From CAZHPR01 sp964534305 (GTDB lineage Bacteria; Patescibacteriota; Minisyncoccia; Phycocordibacterales; WO2-35-19), in NCBI GenBank assembly GCA_964534305.1, contig CAZHPR010000004.1:1-49026 (forward strand): a stretch of 49,026 nt of DNA, given 5' to 3'. The position numbers and the translations under genes were made by a program. Position 1 is the stretch's first letter; each line of letters opens with the position of its first letter. The notes beneath the pieces are model-generated. The model did no database searches. It was not told the origin of the DNA and saw only the letters and a list, made by a program, of their open reading frames with translations. Positions 7,925 to 14,642 of this stretch are shown here, piece after piece.

Positions 7925-8704
7925 TTAAGCAAGAAGGGGAACTTGGATTGCCAGGCGAGCACCCCCGCACGGATTCCCGCAGTCCGGATAGTCCCAGCTG
8001 AACCCCACCCTGCGGCTGCCGGGGTGCCAGTCGCCGAACGCGACCTTGCCGGAAGGCAGACGATTGTTTGGAAACCAGGTAAAAGTCCTGGGGTCCAGAT
8101 ATTGCCGCGTCACCGAATAATGGAGACCAAGAGCAAAGGCGTACCCACGCTGACTTAGCCAGTTTTTGCCCCTTGCAACCAACTGATCAGGCGACATATT
8201 CATCGTGTCTTCGTCCGGCTCGATTGAATTGTTGATGAAGTGTAGTGTCGGTCCATCATTTGCTCCCGAGCCGGAATAATGCACCACATCCATCTCTTCA
8301 TAAACCGCAAGTCCAAGGCTTTTCAGGGCCTTTTCGACAGCATCCCGATTGGTGAGTCCGCCCGGATCAAAGACCGGGATCACACTCCTCCAAGGAAGGG
8401 TGTCGGGAATAGCAAACCGTTCGCGAAAACGGATTTCAACTCCGAGATAATCCTTCGCAAACTTCTCTGCCTCCCTGAGCCACTGATCCGGGTCGGTATC
8501 TGTCGTACTGAACATGATGGGCGGGGCGACAATTGACGGCTCCACACTTTCCGACTGTGGGAGAACGAACCCGCGACAGATAGCCGCCGGAAGTTCTTCA
8601 AGATGCTGCTCGTACCAGAAGATTTCAGCTTCGGTCAGAGCGAGAAAATTGGGGACTGCTTTGAGTCCCAAGTTATAGGCACGTTTGACTAAGGGTGTGT
8701 CCAT
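7925..8704 (-). CDS. DGR variable (target) protein
   Basis: This is a 259 aa protein from the ATG at 8704, chosen because AAAAGGAA lies 7 nt upstream; a GTG at 8722 would add 6 residues. There is no signal peptide or TM helix. Residues 1-~160 are of unknown function (YEQHLEELPAAICRGF, WLREAEKFAKDYLGVEIRF). Residues ~190-259 form a diversified module: RGYAFALGLHYSVTRQYLD, TWFPNNRLPSGKVAFGDW, and a terminal GGARLAIQVP. The last 37 codons are the variable repeat. A C-type-lectin-like fold is likely from known DGR targets but not proven here. Base composition is strikingly GC-rich compared with the AT-rich RT next door. Confidence 0.88.
   Translation of the reverse strand: MDTPLVKRAYNLGLKAVPNFLALTEAEIFWYEQHLEELPAAICRGFVLPQSESVEPSIVAPPIMFSTTDTDPDQWLREAEKFAKDYLGVEIRFRERFAIPDTLPWRSVIPVFDPGGLTNRDAVEKALKSLGLAVYEEMDVVHYSGSGANDGPTLHFINNSIEPDEDTMNMSPDQLVARGKNWLSQRGYAFALGLHYSVTRQYLDPRTFTWFPNNRLPSGKVAFGDWHPGSRRVGFSWDYPDCGNPCGGARLAIQVPLLA
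7951..8062 (-). repeat. DGR variable repeat (VR)
   Basis: This 112-bp repeat aligns without gaps to the template repeat. Sixteen substitutions are seen and all sit at template adenines: 11 A-to-G, 4 A-to-T and 1 A-to-C. They change 13 residues of the target protein, including Asn to Phe, Asp, His, Ser, Tyr or Cys. The repeat ends 26 bp before the stop codon of the target. Confidence 0.95.
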
Positions 8705-8807
8705 TGGACGTTTCCTTTTCACAAAGAATTTTGCTGGTTTATAGGTCCAGCAATCTTTATTAAGTATATCATATTATTAGTTAAAATACAAGGATAAGAT
8801 TTAAAAT

Positions 8808-8824
8808 AGCCTTAAAGTAAGGCT
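8808..8824 (-). terminator. Terminator of the trmH-like gene
   Basis: A 7-bp perfect stem (AGCCTTA/TAAGGCT, loop of 3) lies 4 bp beyond the stop of the minus-strand gene at 8828. On that strand it is followed by ATTTTAAATCTT. The rest of 8723-8827 is AT-rich with no recognisable feature. Confidence 0.6.
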
Positions 8825-8827
8825 TAC

Positions 8828-9310
8828 TTAGTATAAAATACTATACAAAATAATACCTACAGTAACGGCTACATTCAAAGACTCCTTCTTACCTTTCATT
8901 GGTATCTCCACAATCAAATCACAAAGCTCTAAGTCTTCCTTACCAATTCCATCTACTTCATTACCAAAGACAAAAGCAAGATTCTTGATTCCAGATTCTT
9001 GAATCTCTTTTTTTAGGGATCTGTAATCAATAGCATTTTTATCTTGTTCCACTGCAATTATTTTAAATCCCTCTTCTTTTAATTTTTCAGTTAAATTTTT
9101 TAATTTTTCTACCTTCTCCCACTCTACAAAATTTTCTGCCCCCAAAGAAGATTTCTCTAACTTACTATTTTTTCTTCCAAACCGATCGACGGGAGCTGGG
9201 GTGATACCAACCAAATAAACTTTGCTGACACCGGAGGCGTCGGCAGTGCGAAATATAGAACCGACGTTTTCCATACTTCTTATGTTGTTTAGAATGACAA
9301 CCGTATTCAT
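8828..9310 (-). CDS. SpoU/TrmH-family RNA 2'-O-methyltransferase
   Basis: The protein is 160 aa. All SPOUT motifs are visible: NIRSMENVGSIFRTADASGV (motif 1), FVFGNEVDGI (motif 2) and VEIPMKGKKESLNVAVTVGIILY (motif 3, trefoil knot). It transfers methyl from SAM to a ribose 2'-OH in tRNA or rRNA; which RNA cannot be told. Only the catalytic domain is present, similar in size to TrmL-type enzymes. It diverges from the DoxX gene, whose promoter lies in the first codons of this gene. Confidence 0.88.
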   Translation of the reverse strand: MNTVVILNNIRSMENVGSIFRTADASGVSKVYLVGITPAPVDRFGRKNSKLEKSSLGAENFVEWEKVEKLKNLTEKLKEEGFKIIAVEQDKNAIDYRSLKKEIQESGIKNLAFVFGNEVDGIGKEDLELCDLIVEIPMKGKKESLNVAVTVGIILYSILY

Positions 9311-9323
9311 AAACTGCTATAAT
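9294..9323 (+). promoter_or_regulatory. Promoter of the DoxX gene (extended -10)
   Basis: The -35 ATGACA (9294-9299) and -10 TATAAT (9318-9323) are separated by 18 bp, with TGC directly before the -10. The ATG follows at 9330, so the transcript should be leaderless or nearly so. Confidence 0.7.
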
Positions 9324-9329
9324 ACACGT

Positions 9330-9734
9330 ATGTTAAATCCATTTCCAGAACTACTCGTATATTCAATGATCGCCCCTTTTATACTTAGGGTTGTTGTTGG
9401 TTTTATCTTTATAGACTTAGGCATCCTGCTTTTCAAAGGAGAGAAGCAAAGATGGATACTTTCTCTACAAACTCTAAGAGTTCCAAACCCAAAAATTGTA
9501 GTAAAGATTATCGGAATAATAGAGATTGCTGGTGGCGTTGCCCTCTTGGTCGGTGCCTACACCCAAATTGCAGCTCTTGTACTCGCTCTACTTAATTTCA
9601 TAGAAACATATATTGAATACAAAAATCCAGAAGTAATAAAGAGGACTTTTGTTTTTTATGCATTAATATTTGCAATAACCCTCTCACTTCTCTTCTCCGG
9701 CGCCGGCGCCTTTGCATTTGACCTCCCGCTATAA
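9330..9734 (+). CDS. DoxX-family membrane protein
   Basis: The protein is 134 aa from the ATG at 9330. This start is supported by the promoter just upstream; the longer frame from 9222 runs antisense through trmH. It has four predicted TM helices (ILRVVVGFIFIDLGILLF, VVKIIGIIEIAGGVALLVG, QIAALVLALLNFIE, FYALIFAITLSLLF), the DoxX arrangement. Members act in quinone-linked or redox membrane processes, but function here is unknown. A second, unrelated-looking DoxX-like gene lies at 48439. Confidence 0.75.
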   Translation: MLNPFPELLVYSMIAPFILRVVVGFIFIDLGILLFKGEKQRWILSLQTLRVPNPKIVVKIIGIIEIAGGVALLVGAYTQIAALVLALLNFIETYIEYKNPEVIKRTFVFYALIFAITLSLLFSGAGAFAFDLPL

Positions 9735-9785
9735 AAACTATAACTTTGATTTTTAGTATTTTTGTGTTAGATTATTTTGGTATTT

Positions 9786-9858
9786 GCGCCCGTAGCTCAG
9801 TCGGTAGAGCAGCTCCCTTTTAAGGAGATGGTCGAAGGTTCGATTCCTTCCGGGCGCA
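9786..9858 (+). tRNA. tRNA-Lys (UUU)
   Basis: The acceptor GCGCCCG pairs with CGGGCGC. The D arm is GCTCAGTCGGTAGAGC, the anticodon loop CTTTTAA gives UUU, and the T arm is AAGGTTCGATTCCTT. The discriminator is A. A possible promoter lies upstream (TTGATT 9746-9751, 16-bp spacer, TAGATT). The 3' end is duplicated downstream (see 9845-10034). Confidence 0.93.
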
Positions 9859-10034
9859 CAAAAATTTGTGCAACACAATTTTTATGCGCCCGAGCAAGCA
9901 AGCTGCTTTGCTTGCGGGGAGGAATCGAACGGCGGAGTATAAAATTTTGACCACAAAATTTTACGAGCCGGTGCCCAGACAAATTTTGCGGGTAGCAAAA
10001 TTTAGTCGAGGGAGATACTCCTTCCGGGCGCACA
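9845..10034 (+). repeat. Rearranged tRNA-Lys 3' end: direct and inverted copies
   Basis: A 16-bp direct repeat (TCCTTCCGGGCGCACA) occurs at 9845-9860, inside the tRNA 3' end, and at 10019-10034. Between them, 9877-9892 is an inverted copy (15 of 16) of 9851-9866. A nearby AGGAATCGAAC is an inverted copy of the tRNA T loop, split from the former by a GC-rich hairpin (GCAAGCAA/TTGCTTGC). AT-rich CAAAATTTT words fill the rest. No gene is present. This could be a tiny integration scar or the product of snap-back copying. Confidence 0.75.
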
Positions 10035-10129
10035 GCGTTAAGAAAAATCTGCACTGCTGAATATTTTTAAAAGAAAACCGGGTGCACCCGTAGGCAACCC
10101 GATTCATCTTTTCGAACTTGTTTTGTGCT

Positions 10130-10564
10130 CTAGTTTTTGCGAGCAATGAATTCCTTGGCTTCTTCCAGTGTAGCAGGTCTACGGTGACCATAAGGATCAT
10201 TTAGGCAAACAACCCATCTAGTGCAGCCACCAAGACAAATGGTCATTATTCCAGACTGGTCATGAGGACACCGATCCCCGACACCAATTCCTTCTGGTAT
10301 TTTGTATTCTTCTGGTTTTTGAGTACCACCCTGATCGTTGAGTAAACTCTCCGTAACTGACTTCCTCTTGAATATCCGTCCTAAGGGAGATGCATATTCG
10401 AGGAGTATAAAATAAACCAATAAAACGGACGGGACCACACAAACTAACCCAGACACGAAGTAGAGAATCCCGTACGGAAAACCAAGCTCAAAAACTCTGT
10501 GCCAAATGGCAATGTTGCCAAAAAGCAAACCAAAAACAACCAAGATCAGAAAAACAAAAGTCAC
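10130..10564 (-). CDS. Small two-TM membrane protein with cysteine cluster
   Basis: This 144 aa protein matches no family I recognise. There are two N-terminal hydrophobic helices (VFLILVVFGLLFGNIAIW and ILYFVSGLVCVVPSVLLVYF). They are followed by a soluble tail with C-x11-C-x3-C-x5-C around CPHDQSG, CLGGCTRWVVC, which could bind a metal or form disulphides. It is downstream of, and on the same strand as, the HolA-like and polA genes. Confidence 0.55.
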   Translation of the reverse strand: MTFVFLILVVFGLLFGNIAIWHRVFELGFPYGILYFVSGLVCVVPSVLLVYFILLEYASPLGRIFKRKSVTESLLNDQGGTQKPEEYKIPEGIGVGDRCPHDQSGIMTICLGGCTRWVVCLNDPYGHRRPATLEEAKEFIARKN

Positions 10565-10609
10565 AGCAAAGCCCCTTTCTGTTTTATATATAATATACTA
10601 TCTTAGTTA

Positions 10610-11047
10610 TTACAACCCCAACAACACCTTCTCCAACGCAACATCGAGCTCCTCACCCCCCATACGAGCCTTGTGATAAATTTCTACAAGTTTAGAGTAA
10701 GTTTTTTCTAGTTCCCCCTCCTTCCAGTTCTTGGCGTCCCACTTCGCCTTTTTGTATACAAAAGGATGCATAGTCGTCTCTTCCTGTTTTTCTTTGCTAG
10801 CAATTATTATGTCTCGCACCTTACCGAGGGCTCTTGCATGAAGCTCTTCACTCTCGCCACCTTGAAGCCTCGCTACTGTATACTCTATCCAAGATTCTTT
10901 CGCTGATTTTTTGCCCACAGCATCAGCAATAGCAAAAGGATTGTAAGCTTCTTTTTTTCTCGGTTCTTTTGTTTGAGTCTCCTCCTCCCCTTCTAACCAC
11001 TCATCAAAGACCCCCTCATATTGTTTAAACAAATTTTGCTGATCCAT
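10610..11047 (-). CDS. Small protein resembling the C-terminal part of DNA Pol III delta (HolA)
   Basis: This is a 145 aa, highly charged protein. The N-terminal ~40 residues are acidic and low-complexity. From FAIADAVGKKSAKESWIEY through LHARALGKVRDIIIASK and HPFVYKKAKWDAKNWKEGEL to ARMGGEELDVALEKVLLGL, the pattern follows the collar domain of clamp-loader delta: the helix ending HPFV-KK, then a D/E-x-x-K/R-x-G motif. The AAA+ module is absent. It starts 8 bp after the polA stop on the same strand, so both are likely co-transcribed. The assignment is by pattern only. Confidence 0.5.
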   Translation of the reverse strand: MDQQNLFKQYEGVFDEWLEGEEETQTKEPRKKEAYNPFAIADAVGKKSAKESWIEYTVARLQGGESEELHARALGKVRDIIIASKEKQEETTMHPFVYKKAKWDAKNWKEGELEKTYSKLVEIYHKARMGGEELDVALEKVLLGL

Positions 11048-11054
11048 ATTTTTA

Positions 11055-13433
11055 CTATTTCATATTACCCCAGTTGTCACCCAGGCTACTATTTACCACA
11101 ATCGGTACTCCTAGGGTTTCTTCTTTAGTCAGCGCCGTTTCCATTATTGATTTTATCTTCGGTATCACTTCTTCCACAACACTATTATCAACCTCATAAA
11201 TAATTTCATCATGTATTTGAAGTATCAGATTCACTTTTTCTCGCAAACCATTACTTTCTACAAAATTATCTACATCTCGCATTGCAATCTTTGTAAGATC
11301 GGCACTTGTCCCTTGGATCGGAGCATTGATCGCCATCCTCTCAGAGGCAGCCTTTATAAAAGGTATCTTTGATTTTATACCCTCAAAATATCTACGCCTA
11401 CCAAAAAATGTTTTGGTAAAGCCAAGTCTCTCAGCCTCGACTTTTGTATTTTCCAAATACTCTGCCAGACCAGAAAAAGTCTCAAAGTATTTGTTGTAAA
11501 ACTCCTGAGCCGTCTTCCTGTCGGTGCCGAGGTTTTGTTGCAAAGCGGTTACTCCCATACCATAAAGTATCCCGAAGTTTATCACCTTGGCCTGTCTCCT
11601 CATCTCCTTGGTCACATCCTCTTCTTTTACATTATAAACCTCACTTGCCACCGCCGAATGCACGTCCTTACCGCTTTTAAATATTTCTACAAGTTTTTTG
11701 TCTTTTGATAGGAAAGCAGCGATACGAAGTTCAACCTGAGAATAATCAAAAGCAACAAGTTTTTTGTCTTTATCAGCAACAAAGGCATTTCTTATCACTC
11801 TACCTCTCTCCGTACCGATTGGAATATTTTGTAAATTTGGATTTTGTGATGCCATCCTGCCCGTCGTACTCCCGGAGAGAACAAACCTCGCATGAAGCCT
11901 GTTATCAGTTCCTACGAGAGTTTGCATCGGCTCAAGATAGGTAGAAATAAGTTTTGATATTTCTCTGTACTCAAGGATTAGAGGTATGATCTGGTGAGTA
12001 TCTTTGAGTTTTTCTAGCTCTGATTCTCTAGTAGATCGCGCTCCACCGGAAGTCTTTTTCAGATTCTTTGCATACAACCCCAATTTATCAAAAAGTATTT
12101 CTCCGAGCTGTTTTGGTGAAGAGATATTAAACTCTACTCCAGCTTCTTTCCAAATACTTTTTTCTATTACCCCAAGCTCCTTTTTGTATTTGTCTGCCAG
12201 ACTTTTGATAAAGACGGTGTCTAGCTTTACCCCATACTCTTGCATCCTCCTTACAACCGGAATTAACGGTTTCTCTATTTGTTCAAAAACCTCCAAACTT
12301 TCTCTTCTTTTTAATTCTTCAAAAACAACCTCTCTCGCTTCTTTAAAGTTTTTTGTGTTGGCAAAGTTTAGTATATCCTCTAGTTTGGGATCTGTTATGT
12401 TTGAGTCGGCAACCCAAAGAGCTAGAGAAGTTTCGGCTATCTCATCTTCTTTTATGTCTTCTTGTGTTTGTTCCTGTATTTCTCTACCGTTCTTTTTTAG
12501 CACCTCTTGAAGTTTGCTGAGCATATTACGAAACTGCAATTCTCCAAAGAGTCTCTGGGCTTTATCTAGATCAATACCTTCTTTCCAACTTTTTTCTGGT
12601 AACTCAAAGTTGATCGGGGCATCTTTTCTTATTGTCGCAAGCATTTCACTAAACCTTGCCTCTTCTTCCCCTTCTTTGAGCAATTCAACAATCCTTTTCT
12701 TTATCCCCTTTTTTATAAAAACATCTTCATCTTTTTTAAGGGTTTTGTATATATTTTCAATGCTACCAAAATTGACTATCAAATCTGTTGCTGATTTTTC
12801 TCCAATACCCTCTATGCCGATTATGTTGTCAGAAGGGTCTCCCCGCAAACCTTTAAAACTTGGCAAAAGCTTCGGTCCAAAACCAAACCTTTCTATCACC
12901 GCCTTCTCATCATAGAGAATCGTATCGTTCAAACCTTTTTTCAAAGTGTAAACCCGAACCTTATCATCATCTACCAGTTGCATCGTGTCCATATCCCCCG
13001 AGGCGATTATAATCTCTATCTCTTTATCCAATCGATCTTTGAGTTCTTCAACTATCGTCCCTAGGATATCATCAGCTTCAAATCCAGGATGAGAATAGAT
13101 AGGGATACCGAGAGCGGTGCAAACATTTTTTGATTTTTCCATTTGAGAAACAAGCTCTGGATCAGACTTGGCTCTGCCGGCCTTGTAGTTTTCGTACACT
13201 TCGTGCCTATAGGTCGGCTTGGGCAAATCGTAACAAGCAATAATATGATCTGGTTTAAGATCAGAGGCAATCTTGAGTATCATTGTAGAAAGTCCATAAA
13301 GAGCCCCAGTCGGCTCTCCGCTACTAGTCGCAAAGTCAGGCAGAGCGTGGTAGGCCCGATGCAAAATCGCATGGGCATCAAGTAATACCAGCCTCTCCTT
13401 AATACTTTTTGCGTTTTTAGAAGTCTTTACCAT
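11055..13433 (-). CDS. polA: DNA polymerase I
   Basis: The protein is 792 aa from the ATG at 13433; a TTG at 13448 would add five residues. It has an N-terminal 5' nuclease domain (LLDAHAILHRAYHAL, GFEADDILG, ASGDMDTMQLV, GDPSDNIIGIEGIGEKSA). Polymerase motifs are A at ~561 (AFDYSQVELR), B at ~610 (RRQAKVINFGILYGM) and C at ~738 (QIHDEIIYEV). Between them only ~60-80 residues replace the ~190 aa proofreading domain, and no exonuclease acidic motifs are visible. The enzyme is therefore probably non-proofreading. It fills gaps in repair and Okazaki processing. Confidence 0.96.
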   Translation of the reverse strand: MVKTSKNAKSIKERLVLLDAHAILHRAYHALPDFATSSGEPTGALYGLSTMILKIASDLKPDHIIACYDLPKPTYRHEVYENYKAGRAKSDPELVSQMEKSKNVCTALGIPIYSHPGFEADDILGTIVEELKDRLDKEIEIIIASGDMDTMQLVDDDKVRVYTLKKGLNDTILYDEKAVIERFGFGPKLLPSFKGLRGDPSDNIIGIEGIGEKSATDLIVNFGSIENIYKTLKKDEDVFIKKGIKKRIVELLKEGEEEARFSEMLATIRKDAPINFELPEKSWKEGIDLDKAQRLFGELQFRNMLSKLQEVLKKNGREIQEQTQEDIKEDEIAETSLALWVADSNITDPKLEDILNFANTKNFKEAREVVFEELKRRESLEVFEQIEKPLIPVVRRMQEYGVKLDTVFIKSLADKYKKELGVIEKSIWKEAGVEFNISSPKQLGEILFDKLGLYAKNLKKTSGGARSTRESELEKLKDTHQIIPLILEYREISKLISTYLEPMQTLVGTDNRLHARFVLSGSTTGRMASQNPNLQNIPIGTERGRVIRNAFVADKDKKLVAFDYSQVELRIAAFLSKDKKLVEIFKSGKDVHSAVASEVYNVKEEDVTKEMRRQAKVINFGILYGMGVTALQQNLGTDRKTAQEFYNKYFETFSGLAEYLENTKVEAERLGFTKTFFGRRRYFEGIKSKIPFIKAASERMAINAPIQGTSADLTKIAMRDVDNFVESNGLREKVNLILQIHDEIIYEVDNSVVEEVIPKIKSIMETALTKEETLGVPIVVNSSLGDNWGNMK

Positions 13434-13509
13434 ACCTACAATATACAACCATAATAGCGAATTAAGAAGTATGATTTATGAATTATGAAAAAAATTAATT
13501 CTTCATTCA

Positions 13510-13968
13510 TTATTCATAATTCAACACGATTTTTCTAGAATTTTCCGACACGTGTTCAAATTTTATATTTATATAATTACTTGGAAGAATCTCACTTACT
13601 TTCTCCGGCCATTCTATACAAATTATGTTGTCTCTGTTCTCTGCTATTTCTTTCCACCCAAGTTTTAAGAGGTCTTCCCCACTCTCCAGACGATAAGCGT
13701 CTATATGAATTAATTTTTTGAATGCCCCTCCCCCAGCCCCCTCCCCGAAGGGGAGGGGGTAGCTTTTCATAATCACAAAAGTCGGACTCTGGATTGTTTC
13801 CTCTACCCCAAGTGCTTCTGCAAAAGCTTTCATAAAGGTAGTCTTGCCCGCTCCAAGCTCACCCGATAATCCTATTACCAAAGCGCCATTTTCTTTTTGT
13901 TTTAGAGTATCCAATAACCTCTTAGCGACACTTGATGTTTCTTCTACTGAATTTGATGTGTATTGCAT
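13510..13968 (-). CDS. tsaE: tRNA t6A biosynthesis ATPase TsaE
   Basis: The protein is 152 aa. Walker A is GELGAGKT (36-43); SPTFVIMKSY, HIDAYRLE and IICIEWPEKV are typical TsaE motifs. It powers the TsaB-TsaD complex that makes t6A37 on ANN-decoding tRNAs. An unusual Pro/Gly-rich stretch (PLPFGEGAGGGAFK) sits between strand SPTFVIMK and HIDAYRL. It is encoded by a GC-rich palindrome (13724-13759) of the same type found between genes elsewhere in the window, so it is an in-frame repeat insertion. Confidence 0.93.
   Translation of the reverse strand: MQYTSNSVEETSSVAKRLLDTLKQKENGALVIGLSGELGAGKTTFMKAFAEALGVEETIQSPTFVIMKSYPLPFGEGAGGGAFKKLIHIDAYRLESGEDLLKLGWKEIAENRDNIICIEWPEKVSEILPSNYINIKFEHVSENSRKIVLNYE
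13724..13759 (-). repeat. Solo GC-rich palindromic unit, in frame within tsaE
   Basis: The stem CCCCCTCCCC (13737-13746) pairs perfectly with GGGGAGGGGG (13750-13759) around a GAA loop. The adjoining arm GCCCCTCCCCCAG (13724-13736) resembles the outer arm of the DUF559-element termini. Confidence 0.8.
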
Positions 13969-14005
13969 ATAAATAATCTACCATAAAATTTTATACATAA
14001 ACGAA

Positions 14006-14048
14006 AACCGCCGGGGTTGCTGGCATTGCCTAGCAAACCCCGGCGGTT
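14006..14048 (-). terminator. Strong terminator of the lipoprotein gene
   Basis: AACCGCCGGGG (14006-14016) pairs with CCCCGGCGGTT (14038-14048), with an inner GCT/AGC extension. On the minus strand TTTTCGTTT follows. It lies directly after the stop of the gene at 14050. Confidence 0.85.
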
Positions 14049-14049
14049 A

Positions 14050-14499
14050 TTACCAAACCCCATTTCCTCCAACCGCCCAGATCTCTGAGGTAGAGAAGCT
14101 TGGGTTCACAGTAAAAATACGTGAACCTATTGCAATTGACTGTCCCGGGCTACACCTCATCACAACACTAACAGATGACGGACACACAGATTTCACGGTT
14201 GCCGTCACTTGCGTAGTATACGCAAAAGAGTGGTACCCGAATATCATATGACTATGCGGCTTGATAACCGCTTTTGGGACCAACTCTCCCGTATCAACAC
14301 GAGTGCGAAATGGGTATGTATCGTCGTAATACTCCAGTTCCATGTTTGTGTTGTTTGCGACAGTCAACCTCACATTTGAGGCTGGACCAACCCCAAGACT
14401 AAATGACGGTCGACGCCCCTGTACACCAGATCCAGTCACGCTCATCATACAACCTGTGCTAATGAGCGAAAGCAAAAATACAAAAATCACGTTTTTCAT
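14050..14499 (-). CDS. Small lipoprotein of unknown function
   Basis: The protein is 149 aa. The N-terminus MKNVIFVFLLSLISTGC is a lipoprotein signal with lipobox ISTG/C, so Cys17 should be lipidated and the protein membrane-anchored outside. The mature part is beta-rich (RLTVANNTNMELEYYDD, HMIFGYHSFAYTTQVTATV) with two further cysteines. No family is recognised. It is monocistronic, ended by the strong hairpin at 14006-14048. Confidence 0.65.
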   Translation of the reverse strand: MKNVIFVFLLSLISTGCMMSVTGSGVQGRRPSFSLGVGPASNVRLTVANNTNMELEYYDDTYPFRTRVDTGELVPKAVIKPHSHMIFGYHSFAYTTQVTATVKSVCPSSVSVVMRCSPGQSIAIGSRIFTVNPSFSTSEIWAVGGNGVW

Positions 14500-14561
14500 A
14501 GTACATTCTCCTCCCTATATTATATCATAATTGAATATAAAAAGCAAGCACTGTTTCTTGC

Positions 14562-14597
14562 CCCTCCCTTAATATAAGGGAGGGTTTGGGGTGGGTT
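14562..14597 (+). repeat. Solo palindromic unit with G-rich tail
   Basis: CCCTCCCTTA (14562-14571) pairs with TAAGGGAGGG (14575-14584), loop ATA. It is followed by the tail TTTGGGGTGGGTT (14585-14597). Hairpin plus tail equals one terminus of the DUF559 elements. It lies in the spacer between the lipoprotein gene and pilB and supplies a spurious TTG start for the pilB frame. Confidence 0.8.
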
Positions 14598-14642
14598 ATA
14601 AAAATAAGGATAGTTAGGGGTGGGGTGTGTTATAATTTTCAT

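Noticed and set aside
7765..8158. Plus-strand open frames over the VR
   Set aside because: Antisense to the GC-rich target gene, which has the DGR evidence and a better start.
9846..10034. Integrated genetic element bounded by tRNA att sites
   Set aside because: The interval is only ~174 bp and has no integrase, so at most it is a scar. Reported as a repeat instead.
9797..10054. Minus-strand open frame with RPEGIEPST-like text
   Set aside because: It is the antisense translation of tRNA-Lys and its copies, a well-known spurious product.
14586..14642. Longer PilB N-terminus from TTG 14586
   Set aside because: These 19 codons lie partly in the palindromic tail and over the -10 box. The ATG at 14643 fits the family start better.
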